Shown: piece by piece, positions 14,971 to 24,128 of the stretch | How positions within the stretch are numbered: position 1 is the stretch's first letter | Layout: each line of letters opens with the position of its first letter | Assembly (NCBI GenBank): GCA_027023325.1 | Contig: JALVVQ010000303.1 | Location: 1-25,163 of the forward strand | Direction of reading: 5' to 3' | From: Campylobacteraceae bacterium | GTDB taxonomy: Bacteria > Campylobacterota > Campylobacteria > Campylobacterales > Sulfurovaceae | DNA: 25,163 nucleotides | Made by a program: the position numbers and the translations under genes | Notes under the pieces: generated by a model | What the model was told of the DNA's origin: nothing | The model's input: only the letters and a program-made list of their open reading frames with translations | Databases searched by the model: none

Positions 14971-16122
14971 ATGAAAAAGATTCTAGTGACGGCATCGGTG
15001 ATGGTGCTGGGCGCGAGCGGCGCTTGGGCGCTGGGGACAGAAGCGGGGACAAGTATTTCCAATGGAGCAAGTTTGAGTTATGATGTTGGTTCAACTACGC
15101 AAACTGTTGATACGACGGCTGATGATGTTTTTGTTGTGGATAAAAAGATTGATATGCGGCTTGTAACCGATGAGAGCTCTCATCTTGATGTATTGCCTGG
15201 CGATGCAGATAAAGTCAGGACGTTTACTTTTGAGAATGAAGGTAATGCTAATCAATATTTTAAATTTCATGGTAGCGATCTTGCTCAGAATGAAAAGCCA
15301 GATTACGCGGCTCCTGAGGACAAAGAAGACACAGGAGAGAGTGTAGATGCTATTGAAGTACGGTGTCAAAAACCGGATGGTACCTGGGAAGGTTGGAGTG
15401 GAAGTGACATAACAGTGCAAGTTAACAAAGATGCTACCATTGATTGTGAATTGCGTGCTGATATTCCAGCTTCAGTTACAAATAATAATGCGGTAATGAA
15501 CGTTGAACTTCTTGCGACAGCTGTTACAGATAGCTCAGGTGATACTGATGAGAGTGAGAATAAAACTGTCGATGATACGCAGAGTGGTCCTGTCCTCGAT
15601 GTGGTTTTTGCAGATGGCTTTGATGACGGAACACTTGGAGATGGTTCTGCTGCCAATGGTGTTGGAGACTCTGGTACTCCAGATGGAAAAGATGCAGCAC
15701 GCGGTGGGTATATTTTGCAAAGACCAATACTCAGTGTTGTAAAAACTTCTTGTGTCACCATAGATCCAGTTAACGGGACAGCTCACCCAAAACGTATCCC
15801 AGGAGCGATGATTCGATATGTTCTTGATATTAAAAACACGGGAAGTTCGAATGCAAGTGGAATTACCGTTACAGATACCATCCAAAATACTGCTGCAATG
15901 GATTATGCTGGCATAAGCACCGCCTACGATAATGTTCGAACCGATACAGGTGCTTCTGCTTGTGAATGTGGCATAAGTAAACCAGATGGAGGAACCGGAA
16001 CTGAAGTGGATAACTCGGGGGCAAGTCCTGATGTCAAATTTGAAAATATCTCTGTTGCGGCTCCCGTAGCTCCTGCAACTGAGAACCATACCTGTGTTTC
16101 TTTTGATATACCAATTTTATAA
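14971..16122 (+). CDS. Exported DUF11-like protein with four-Cys C-terminal module (383 aa), surface block gene 3
   Basis: The signal peptide is MKKILVTASVMVLGASGAWA (1-20). Residues 24-100 (AGTSISNGASLSYDVG, then DVFVVDKKID and RTFTFENEGNANQYF) align along their whole length with residues 26-100 of surface gene 1, so the two are paralogous there. Residues about 256-383 (KTSCV, then HPKRIPGAMIRYVLDIKNTG) are a DUF11-like module shared with the C-terminus of the 971-aa protein, with cysteines at 261, 331, 333 and 375. Two further cysteines (132, 159) lie in the middle. Start: AAGGAG is well spaced for the ATG at 14971; the ATG at 14968 is equally possible, while 14929 is not. The DNA looks more AT-rich than that of the 1649-aa gene. 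Function unknown; surface or periplasmic. Confidence 0.85.
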   Translation: MKKILVTASVMVLGASGAWALGTEAGTSISNGASLSYDVGSTTQTVDTTADDVFVVDKKIDMRLVTDESSHLDVLPGDADKVRTFTFENEGNANQYFKFHGSDLAQNEKPDYAAPEDKEDTGESVDAIEVRCQKPDGTWEGWSGSDITVQVNKDATIDCELRADIPASVTNNNAVMNVELLATAVTDSSGDTDESENKTVDDTQSGPVLDVVFADGFDDGTLGDGSAANGVGDSGTPDGKDAARGGYILQRPILSVVKTSCVTIDPVNGTAHPKRIPGAMIRYVLDIKNTGSSNASGITVTDTIQNTAAMDYAGISTAYDNVRTDTGASACECGISKPDGGTGTEVDNSGASPDVKFENISVAAPVAPATENHTCVSFDIPIL

Positions 16123-16138
16123 GGAAAAAAGTACTGTA

Positions 16139-16146
16139 GGGGGGGG
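16139..16146 (+). repeat. Run of eight G between surface genes 3 and 4
   Basis: An uninterrupted G8 tract sits 17 bases after the stop of the 383-aa gene and 116 bases before the next start. In Campylobacterota such tracts often change length by slipped-strand mispairing; whether this one does is unknown. Confidence 0.7.
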
Positions 16147-16211
16147 TGCAGAGTAGTGCCACCTGCGTGGAGAGAGCTGTTGAATAGGAAGCATAAAGAT
16201 AACATAGAGAT

Positions 16212-16233
16212 GTCGGGGTCAAAGGATCCCGAC
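16212..16233. repeat. Short hairpin upstream of the 1649-aa gene
   Basis: GTCGGG and CCCGAC, with an added G-T pair, form a 7-bp stem around a TCAAAGGA loop, 29 bases before the start codon. It could influence translation of the large gene or be a remnant of a palindromic element. Confidence 0.5.
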
Positions 16234-16262
16234 TTACAATACATAAGAAGAAAGGAGAGCCA

Positions 16263-19200
16263 ATGTTTTATATCGTGCGTAGCATGATGCTGTTGCTATT
16301 GTTGTCTCTCTTTTCCTCTTGGGGTTATGGGGCTGAGGTAGGTGATACGGTCTTTAATAGTGCGAACTTGACCTATCAGATGGGAGGCAGAGACAAAAAC
16401 CTTACGACAAATGAGGTCAATAACACCGTGGTGCAGACCCCGGCGACGATTGAGTTTTTGGCTTTTGATCCTGCTGGAACGGATGAGACACTCCAGCCTA
16501 CAGGCTATCGTGATGGTAGTGGTGTGTTCCAGAGCATGCCTGCGGCACAGCTGCCTGATGGCTCGACAGCCACACCACCTGAGACGATAGGTATGCAGGG
16601 TACGGCAAGCTATCTGGCACAGGATCTGGTGATCATCAGGGTGAGTGATCTCGACCAAAACACCCATGCCGATGCCAACGATACCCTAGATATCAATATC
16701 ACTGATCCCGCCACAGGAGATATCGAGGTGCTGACACTGATGGAAACCTCACCCAACAGCGGGATATTTGTCGGCTACCTACACAGTACGCCTTCGGCAC
16801 CTGTCCATGGAGATGGTGATCTAAGTGTGGCAGCAGGGGATCAGATCGTGGCTTCCTATAGTGACAACGGCACGCTGCGAGAAGTCACGGCAGAAGCGGA
16901 GATCGTGGCATTACAATTTAGACTCCATACCCTCAAGACTCAGTCCAAAGAGACGGCTGGTATCGGTGAGTTTGTTAAGTATACAGTGACGGTGGAAAAC
17001 ATCAGTAGTATCACCCTGCATAATGTACTGATAGAGGATAGAATCCCCGATGGGCTCAAGTATAGAGACGGTAGCTTCAAAGTAGAAAATCACCCTGCTG
17101 TAGGTACGCTTTCTGCAGATGGCAGAACGATCAGTTATGTCCAGCCTGTGCTGACTCCGGGGCAGAAAGTGGAGATTGGCTATGTGATACTCATCGGGGC
17201 AGGGATCATCGATGGCAAAGCGGTCAACCGTGCCTGGGCAAGCAGCCGCTTTGGGGGAAAATCCAATATTGCTGCTACGACTTTGCGCATCAAAGAGGAG
17301 CTGTATCGCAGCAAGGGCTTCGTCCTAGGCAGGGTCTATGATGCTAACGTTAGCTGCAAAGCATCCAAAGAGAAGGCCAAGGGCAAGACTGGCATCGTCG
17401 CCTCTTCTCCGGTGGCATCTGTGGATGGGGAGAGCAACAATCCAAAAAGCTGTGGCATCGGGGGGGTCAAGCTCTATATGGAGGATGGCAGGTTTGTCGT
17501 GACGGACAAAGAGGGCAAATACCACTTTGTCGATATCGCCAATGGTACCCATGTGGTGCAGATGGACGAGGAGAGCTTCAAGGGCAGGTACAAGCTGGCA
17601 CAATGCCGGGACAATACCCGCTTTGCCGGTTCGTCTCGGTCGCAGTTTGTCGATCTGTATCATGGGGAAATAGCACGGGCAGACTTCTGTCTGGAGCGAC
17701 TGCCTGGTGTGACAGGAGATGTATCGCTGAAGCTGAGCATTAAAAAAATCTCTACCACTGAAGTGCAGGTGACCCTAGAGGTCGCCAAAGATATGGGACT
17801 GATAGACCCTGAGGTTTTCCTTGCACTCTCTGAGGGCTTGGCGTATGTCAAAGGCTCTACCAGTAATCATACGGAGCCCAAGATCAGCGAAGAGATGATT
17901 GCAGTCAAACTGAACCATGCGCACAAGGTTACCTTGCGGCTCAAGACACTTGAAGGCGCTATTCCAGAAAAAGAGATCCGAGGAATACTTTACTTTGATA
18001 CCGCCAAGAGCACAAACCAGCGCAGCGATATCGTACAGGTCGTATTTACCGCTGGAAAAAAAGGACAGATTACGCAGATCGTGCAGGCCTCAGACACGGT
18101 TTCACTCGAGTCTGTCGGAGGCAAAGCGCCTGTGGTTGCAGGAGACTACAACTGGACGAAGCAGACAAGGCAGGTCTCTATGCCTGACTATACGCCTGAA
18201 GAGGTGGATGCATTGGGAAAAACAGCAACGATCGTCTGGCCTCCCAAGGGCTGGATACCAGATATTCCTTCTACTCGTGTAGCGATCCTCTATCCTCGAG
18301 GCGGTAGTGTCGAGCTACGCCTCAATGGACACAAGGTCAGCCCACTCAACTATGAGGGAATCTTCCGAAGCAGTGACAGACAGATGCAGATCATGCATTA
18401 CAAAGGGGTAGATCTGGCTGAGGGAAGCAATGTCTTTACCGCCGTGATCAAACAAGGCGGCAGTGTACTCAAGCGGGTACGCCGTGAAGTCTTTGTAGAG
18501 AGTCGTGCGCCCAAGCATATCGAATTCCTCCCTGCATACTCCTATCTGGTGGCTGACGGGGTACACAGTCCTGTGGTCGCTGTGCGGATGGTAGGGCCTT
18601 CGGGTCATGTGCTGCGTGGGGGTATGGTAGGCAGCTTCACTACCGACAGCAAGCATGCGCCTCAGGTCATGAGCAATGACAAGGGGCAGTACACGATTGA
18701 CTCTGAGGGTGTGGCGTATGTCACCCTGGAGCCTACCGCCATCGCAGGAGAAGCGCAGCTGCATTTCAAACTCTATGGTGACGAGACGCAGACACTGACG
18801 GTGCACCTCAAGCCACACCTTAGAGACTGGATACTGGTAGGTTTTGCAGAAGGTACAGTCGGCTATCGTACGCTGCATGGCAATATGGAGTCACTGCGCC
18901 AAAAAGGGCACAAAGAGGGACTTTATACCAAGGGCAGGGTTGCCTTCTTTGCCAAAGGACGCATCAAGGGTAAGTGGCTGCTGACCATGGCGTATGATAG
19001 TGGACGCAAGAGAGGGGATCGCAAGCTCTTTGATCAGATCGATCCTAATGCCTACTACACCCTCTACAATGATGCCAGCAAGCAGGGCAGCGAGGCGCCT
19101 AGTACCAAAAAGCTCTATCTCAAGATCGAAAATGAGACCTTCTCCCTCCTCTTTGGTGACTACACTACAGGGCTGGACAAGACAGAGCTGAGTAACTATA

Positions 19201-21212
19201 CGCGAAGCTTCACGGGAATCAAGGGAACCTATAGAGGCAGCAATATAGAAGCGACTGCCTTTGTCGCCAAAACCGATGAACTCTTCTTCCGTGAGGAGCA
19301 CAGAGGCGATGGTAGCAGAGGGTACTATCAGTTGGGGCAGCACCCTATCATCGAAGGTTCAGAAGAGATCATGATCGAGGTACGTGACCGCTATAGAGAA
19401 GAGATTCTCATCGGAACCCGAACACTACAGCGCTACAGAGACTATGATATCGACTATGACAAAGGCACGTTGTATTTCAAAGACCCGGTCTACAGTACTG
19501 ATACTGCCTTCAATCCACAGTATATCGTTGCCAAGTATGAGGTAGATGGGAATGGGAAGAGCCACTATACCTATGGGGGCAGAGTCTCTGCCAAAAGCAG
19601 TGATGGGAAATATGAAGCGGGTGTTACGCTGGTCAATGAGGAGACAGGATCAGGTAGCAACAGGCTCTCTGGTGTGGACTTCAGAGCGAAACTGAGTGAA
19701 AATCTGGCGCTCAAAGCGGAGTATGCTCAGACAAGCAATGGCGCAGAGGACAACAAGACCAAAGGTGAAGCCCTCAGTGCCAGTCTAGAGTACAGAGATG
19801 ACAATCTCTCTGCCAGAGCCTACTACCGCAAACAGGATGCAGCCTTTGGCCTGGGGCAGCTCTCTGAGAGTCTCTCGGCCACCCGAAAGATCGGTGTGGA
19901 TATCCATAAAAAACTGGATGAGAACTGGACATTGGCAGCGACAATTTATCAGAACAGACACTATGATGTCAATAATACTATCAATGATGAACATGTGGCG
20001 GAGCTCTCGGCAGCGTTTAAAAAAGGTGTATGGAAGGGCTCTATAGGATACCGGTATGCTAAAAATAGCGAGAGTGAAGCCACTCAACAGATCACGACCA
20101 AGATAGAGCGGGATTTCTATGATGGCAATCTAAGTGTCTGGGTCTCTCATGATCAGAGTCTGGGCAGCAATGAGGACAAAGCGTTCCCGACTAGAACAGC
20201 GTTGGGCGCAGATTGGAAATTTGATATTAATACGACACTGTTTGGGCAACTGGAGCGAAAGAGTGGCAGTGAGGGTGTCAGCTGGAGCTCTAGGGTCGGT
20301 GCGAACTATAAACCATGGGAAGACAGTGAGATCACCTATACCAGACTCTACGACTCAGGTAAGGATGGCTCACGAATCTTCGATACCATGGGGCTGACAC
20401 GCACCCTTCTCTTTGGCAAGCAATGGAAGCTGAAGTTGGGCTATGAAAAGGGTATCGCCAGTGGTGATGGAGGCAGTGACAAGGATTTCGATGCTTACAA
20501 TATCAACGCAAACTATAGCGCAGAGAAGTACAGTGCAGACCTTTCTGTAGGCTATAGAGATACCAGTAGCGAAGACAAGCTCAATATCGATGCAGGACTC
20601 TATATCAAGCAGAGCGAAGAGATCGGGCTGGCAGCAGCAATCGGCTATCACAAGCGCTGGAGTGATGCGACAGAGGATCGAGATATCGATGCGAAGCTGG
20701 CGTTTGTCTATAGACCGCTAGAGACAGACTGGATGATGTTGAGCAGACTGGATCTGATCGATCACTATATCCTGACGGACATAGAGGAGACACAGACCCG
20801 CAAACTGGTCAGCAACACCCACCTGCACTGGCAGCCAGATGACCAATGGGAACTAGCACTGCAGTATGGGCTCAAGCATGTGATTGATGAGATCGATAGT
20901 GAGAGATACAGAAGCTGGACAGATTTGATGGGTCTCACCGCCAAGTATGATATTAACGAAAAATGGGCCATAGGCCTGCAGGGATCGATACTGCACTCCT
21001 ACACAGCAAACAATTATGACTATGGTTTGGGAGCATTTATGGAAGTGAGCCCCAAGAAAGATATGGTCTTCACTCTGGGTTACAATGCAGAAGGCTTCGA
21101 TGATGAGGATTTCTCACAGCAGAACTATCATCAAGAAGGTGCCCACTTCAAACTGAAGATTAAGTTTGATCAAGAGAGTGTGAAAAGTTTGGCGAAGGGA
21201 GTGGTGAAGTGA
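16263..21212 (+). CDS. Giant outer-membrane protein with DUF11, Ig-like and predicted C-terminal beta-barrel regions (1649 aa), surface block gene 4
   Basis: Signal peptide about 1-23. Residues 25-52 repeat the block's N-terminal module (VGDTVFNSANLTYQMGGRDK). A beta domain with ETSPNSGIFVGYL follows (about 115-215). A DUF11 domain spans about 220-343 (GIGEFVKYTVTVENI, then IEDRIPDGLKYRDGSF). A carboxypeptidase-regulatory/SdrD-B-like domain follows (about 352-480: GIGGVKLYMEDGRFVVTDKE), with an inserted Cys-containing loop. Then come Ig-like segments, including an invasin-like one at about 750-850. From about 855 to the end, alternating strands with many Tyr and Trp and repeated GYR/ARAYYR patterns suggest an outer-membrane beta-barrel; GDYTTGLDKTELSNYTRSFT and RDYDIDYDKGTLYFKDP mark its beginning. 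AAAGGAG precedes the ATG. I infer an anchor or exporter for the neighbours. A G7 run at 17460 could switch it off by slippage. Its 3' end overlaps the next gene by 4 bases. Confidence 0.85.
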   Translation: MFYIVRSMMLLLLLSLFSSWGYGAEVGDTVFNSANLTYQMGGRDKNLTTNEVNNTVVQTPATIEFLAFDPAGTDETLQPTGYRDGSGVFQSMPAAQLPDGSTATPPETIGMQGTASYLAQDLVIIRVSDLDQNTHADANDTLDINITDPATGDIEVLTLMETSPNSGIFVGYLHSTPSAPVHGDGDLSVAAGDQIVASYSDNGTLREVTAEAEIVALQFRLHTLKTQSKETAGIGEFVKYTVTVENISSITLHNVLIEDRIPDGLKYRDGSFKVENHPAVGTLSADGRTISYVQPVLTPGQKVEIGYVILIGAGIIDGKAVNRAWASSRFGGKSNIAATTLRIKEELYRSKGFVLGRVYDANVSCKASKEKAKGKTGIVASSPVASVDGESNNPKSCGIGGVKLYMEDGRFVVTDKEGKYHFVDIANGTHVVQMDEESFKGRYKLAQCRDNTRFAGSSRSQFVDLYHGEIARADFCLERLPGVTGDVSLKLSIKKISTTEVQVTLEVAKDMGLIDPEVFLALSEGLAYVKGSTSNHTEPKISEEMIAVKLNHAHKVTLRLKTLEGAIPEKEIRGILYFDTAKSTNQRSDIVQVVFTAGKKGQITQIVQASDTVSLESVGGKAPVVAGDYNWTKQTRQVSMPDYTPEEVDALGKTATIVWPPKGWIPDIPSTRVAILYPRGGSVELRLNGHKVSPLNYEGIFRSSDRQMQIMHYKGVDLAEGSNVFTAVIKQGGSVLKRVRREVFVESRAPKHIEFLPAYSYLVADGVHSPVVAVRMVGPSGHVLRGGMVGSFTTDSKHAPQVMSNDKGQYTIDSEGVAYVTLEPTAIAGEAQLHFKLYGDETQTLTVHLKPHLRDWILVGFAEGTVGYRTLHGNMESLRQKGHKEGLYTKGRVAFFAKGRIKGKWLLTMAYDSGRKRGDRKLFDQIDPNAYYTLYNDASKQGSEAPSTKKLYLKIENETFSLLFGDYTTGLDKTELSNYTRSFTGIKGTYRGSNIEATAFVAKTDELFFREEHRGDGSRGYYQLGQHPIIEGSEEIMIEVRDRYREEILIGTRTLQRYRDYDIDYDKGTLYFKDPVYSTDTAFNPQYIVAKYEVDGNGKSHYTYGGRVSAKSSDGKYEAGVTLVNEETGSGSNRLSGVDFRAKLSENLALKAEYAQTSNGAEDNKTKGEALSASLEYRDDNLSARAYYRKQDAAFGLGQLSESLSATRKIGVDIHKKLDENWTLAATIYQNRHYDVNNTINDEHVAELSAAFKKGVWKGSIGYRYAKNSESEATQQITTKIERDFYDGNLSVWVSHDQSLGSNEDKAFPTRTALGADWKFDINTTLFGQLERKSGSEGVSWSSRVGANYKPWEDSEITYTRLYDSGKDGSRIFDTMGLTRTLLFGKQWKLKLGYEKGIASGDGGSDKDFDAYNINANYSAEKYSADLSVGYRDTSSEDKLNIDAGLYIKQSEEIGLAAAIGYHKRWSDATEDRDIDAKLAFVYRPLETDWMMLSRLDLIDHYILTDIEETQTRKLVSNTHLHWQPDDQWELALQYGLKHVIDEIDSERYRSWTDLMGLTAKYDINEKWAIGLQGSILHSYTANNYDYGLGAFMEVSPKKDMVFTLGYNAEGFDDEDFSQQNYHQEGAHFKLKIKFDQESVKSLAKGVVK
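17460..17466 (+). repeat. Run of seven G inside the 1649-aa gene
   Basis: Seven consecutive G encode part of GIGGVKL (about residues 399-402). A one-base slip would end translation before the predicted barrel. Confidence 0.7.
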
Positions 21213-24124
21213 GACGGGTACTTTTTGTTTTGATGCTTCTTGTGCCGATGTTTAGCTCGTTTCTTTTCGCTGATTTGCAGTATCTGACCAAAACGGAAGT
21301 TGCAGAAACAAGCTTGGAGAACCCTACCGCCAACAATTGGGATGCCAGTGATGATGCATCCATCCAAGTAGACATAGGATTCAGTTTTCCTTTCAATGGA
21401 ACGGCTTATAGTCAGGTATGGATAAATTCTAACGGAATGATTTCTTTTAATTCGAGTAACACGGAATATAACAATCAGACATTACCAAGAAGTGCTGAAC
21501 CACAAAGTATATATCCATACTGGGATGATCTGTATCGCCGCTCAGGAACAATTAAATATGAAACCTATGGTACAGCACCTAACAGGTATTTTATTATTAA
21601 TTGGAGCAATGTAAAGCACTATAGTAATAGTGGAAATTATACATTTGAAGTTGTTTTGTATGAAGATGGTGCCATTAGGCTACGATATGATGCCTCTAGT
21701 GATGCAGATGGTACCTCCTATGATGGAAGCGATCCCGGCGCAACTATAGGCGTGCAAGAGAATACGACAAACTATGACCAGCATTCATACAATGCTGGAA
21801 TAGATCAAACAAAAGATGTACTTTACTTCCCAACAAATATTTCCGGTCATGTCTATGAAGAACCCGATGGAGATTCTCAACCTGGCGGGGATGAAGTGTT
21901 AAAACCGGGTGCCACTGTGTATCTTTATCGTGACAGTGATACAAGTGCCGTTTACAAAATGACTACGACAGATGCTAATGGGTATTATCGCTTTGACAAT
22001 ATCTTTGCCAACGAAGTCTACTGGGTAGCGGTAGATTCCAAAACCATCCAGCCTGAGCAGTCCTTTACAGGTGGCTCTGACCAAGGGGATGTTTGGGCCG
22101 AGCAGACATACGGTAGTCCAGGTGCACAGTGTGCCGATGGTTCAGGGGGAACCATCACGAGAGCCTCTGCTGGAAGTTGCTTCGGAGGCAAGGATGGAGC
22201 TGTATCGGATGATGCGACATCGTACAACACATCCGAACATTTGATACGTGTCGACACCAACGGTCATAGCGACAATGAAGACAATGACTTTACCTTCAGT
22301 TTCAATGTGGTGACCTCGATCCGAGATGGAGATGACGACGGTAGCGCAGACAGAACCGTGCAAGGTTCTCTGCGGCAATTTATCCAAAATGCCAATGCTC
22401 TGGATGGTGCCAATGTGATGCGGTTTGTCCCAAGCGTGGCAAAAAATGAAAGTAACTGGTGGAGAATAACGCTCTCCAGTGCCCTCCCCCAGCTTTCAGA
22501 CAGTCAAACAACGATCGATGGAATGGCATACAGCCTCAACGATGGTATAAGCATAGATAACAGCAACAGTGGAACTCAGGCTATGAGCAATCATATAGTC
22601 GGTGCAGGTACGGACGCTAGTGAAAATTCCGGAGATGAAGAGCACTTACCGATCTATGAAAATAAGGAGTTGGAAATCGATGGTGGCGGTACAACCAATA
22701 TCTTTGACTGTACGCAGGGGAGCATTACGGTAGAGGATGTGGCTATTTATCATGGCGATACAGCTTTGAAAATGAATGACAGTAGTGATGATAATACTTT
22801 TCAACGACTTTATCTTGGTGTGCGTGCGGATGGCAGTGATCCCGGTGGTGGTAATTACCTCAGTCGAGCAGAGTATAGTTCATCGGGGGCATCCAACGAA
22901 CGACTCTTAAACAATTATATAGCCTATGTGAGTTCGACAGCAGTCCATCTCAGTGGTACCGGAGAGATTCATGGAAACTATCTCTACCACAACGCCACGA
23001 GCAATACCAATAATGATGCAATCACCACAGAAGGAAACAGTGCAAAAAGAAGCGTGATACTTCGTAACAATTATATCGACGGAGCCAGGGGTTATGGGAT
23101 TGAATCTTGGAGCAGCGGAGGAGGATTTACGATTGAGCACAATACGATTATTAATACAGGAGCAGATGGAGTAGAAAACGGGGGAATTAGAATTTTTGGC
23201 AGTGAAAGTACTCTAGCGTATAATGTCATTAAAAGCGCACAGGGAGCAGGAATTGCACTGGCTAAAACCGGCAATAAAAATATAATCAAGCACAATGTTA
23301 TCTATGGTAATGGTGGTCTCAGCATTGATCTGGATCAAACACACACATCAGGGAATCCCAACGGAGACGGTGTCTCAGCGAACAATGGTACTACCGATAG
23401 CGCCAAACAAAATGACGACATGGACTACCCAGTCATTACAGTTGCAACCTATGATGGGAATACACTTCATATCGAGGGGTATGTCGGGAGCAGCGCGGGA
23501 CAAAGTGCCTTTGGTAATGCGGATTTGGAAATTTATAAAGCGGATGAGCATGCAAACATAGAGGGAGATATTGTCGAGGGTGATGGAGCCAATGTTAGGC
23601 ACGGAGAAGGGAAAGAATTTCTTTTTGATACCTGCCATACGGATGGGAGTGGTAATTTTGTATGTGACTATACAGTCAGCGGACTTGCAACAACAACCAA
23701 GCTTACAGGCACGGCGACACTGAATAGTTATGGCACATCAGAATTTGGAGCCAATAAAGTAATAAGTTTTCTTCCTGATATGCATATCATTAAAACCTCC
23801 TGCGTAATCGATGACCCGGTCAACACGACCAATCCCAAGAGAATTCCTGGTGCGACGATTCGCTATGCGATTGAGGTGAGCAACACGGGACTTGGGCAAG
23901 CTCAAAATGTCAAAGTAGAGGACAATATCAGTAATTATTTTGATGCTTCGACAATTACTAATCTGCAAATAGATGGTAGCCATGCATGCAACTGCTCCTC
24001 TCCTACATCGCCGGGCTCTAACGGAAACAATGGCGGTGTTAGCGACAATATCGTCACGCTGGATTATGATACGGTGAATGCCAGCACAACAGAGTGTGGG
24101 TACTTTGAGGTAAAGATCGAGTAA
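21209..24124 (+). CDS. Secreted beta-helix protein with four-Cys C-terminal module (971 aa), surface block gene 5
   Basis: It starts with GTG, overlapping the previous stop (GTGA), with AAGGGAG upstream. The signal peptide is MRRVLFVLMLLVPMFSSFLF plus one or two residues. Domains in order: a nidogen-like beta domain (about 45-200: FSFPFNGTAYSQVWINSNG, then YPYWDDL); an SdrD-B-like domain (about 211-290: ISGHVYEEPDGDSQPGGDE, then TTTDANGYYRFDNI); a TVQGSLRQFIQNANALDG motif seen before beta-helix regions of secreted proteins; a right-handed parallel beta-helix (about 480-720, NNYI and HNVIYGNGG repeats); a variable beta region; and at 857-971 the same KTSC/ACxC module as surface gene 3 (Cys 865, 927, 929, 963). 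No enzyme active site was recognised. It is probably a surface adhesin or scaffold; polysaccharide binding or cleavage is possible. Confidence 0.85.
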   Translation: MRRVLFVLMLLVPMFSSFLFADLQYLTKTEVAETSLENPTANNWDASDDASIQVDIGFSFPFNGTAYSQVWINSNGMISFNSSNTEYNNQTLPRSAEPQSIYPYWDDLYRRSGTIKYETYGTAPNRYFIINWSNVKHYSNSGNYTFEVVLYEDGAIRLRYDASSDADGTSYDGSDPGATIGVQENTTNYDQHSYNAGIDQTKDVLYFPTNISGHVYEEPDGDSQPGGDEVLKPGATVYLYRDSDTSAVYKMTTTDANGYYRFDNIFANEVYWVAVDSKTIQPEQSFTGGSDQGDVWAEQTYGSPGAQCADGSGGTITRASAGSCFGGKDGAVSDDATSYNTSEHLIRVDTNGHSDNEDNDFTFSFNVVTSIRDGDDDGSADRTVQGSLRQFIQNANALDGANVMRFVPSVAKNESNWWRITLSSALPQLSDSQTTIDGMAYSLNDGISIDNSNSGTQAMSNHIVGAGTDASENSGDEEHLPIYENKELEIDGGGTTNIFDCTQGSITVEDVAIYHGDTALKMNDSSDDNTFQRLYLGVRADGSDPGGGNYLSRAEYSSSGASNERLLNNYIAYVSSTAVHLSGTGEIHGNYLYHNATSNTNNDAITTEGNSAKRSVILRNNYIDGARGYGIESWSSGGGFTIEHNTIINTGADGVENGGIRIFGSESTLAYNVIKSAQGAGIALAKTGNKNIIKHNVIYGNGGLSIDLDQTHTSGNPNGDGVSANNGTTDSAKQNDDMDYPVITVATYDGNTLHIEGYVGSSAGQSAFGNADLEIYKADEHANIEGDIVEGDGANVRHGEGKEFLFDTCHTDGSGNFVCDYTVSGLATTTKLTGTATLNSYGTSEFGANKVISFLPDMHIIKTSCVIDDPVNTTNPKRIPGATIRYAIEVSNTGLGQAQNVKVEDNISNYFDASTITNLQIDGSHACNCSSPTSPGSNGNNGGVSDNIVTLDYDTVNASTTECGYFEVKIE

Positions 24125-24128
24125 CGTA

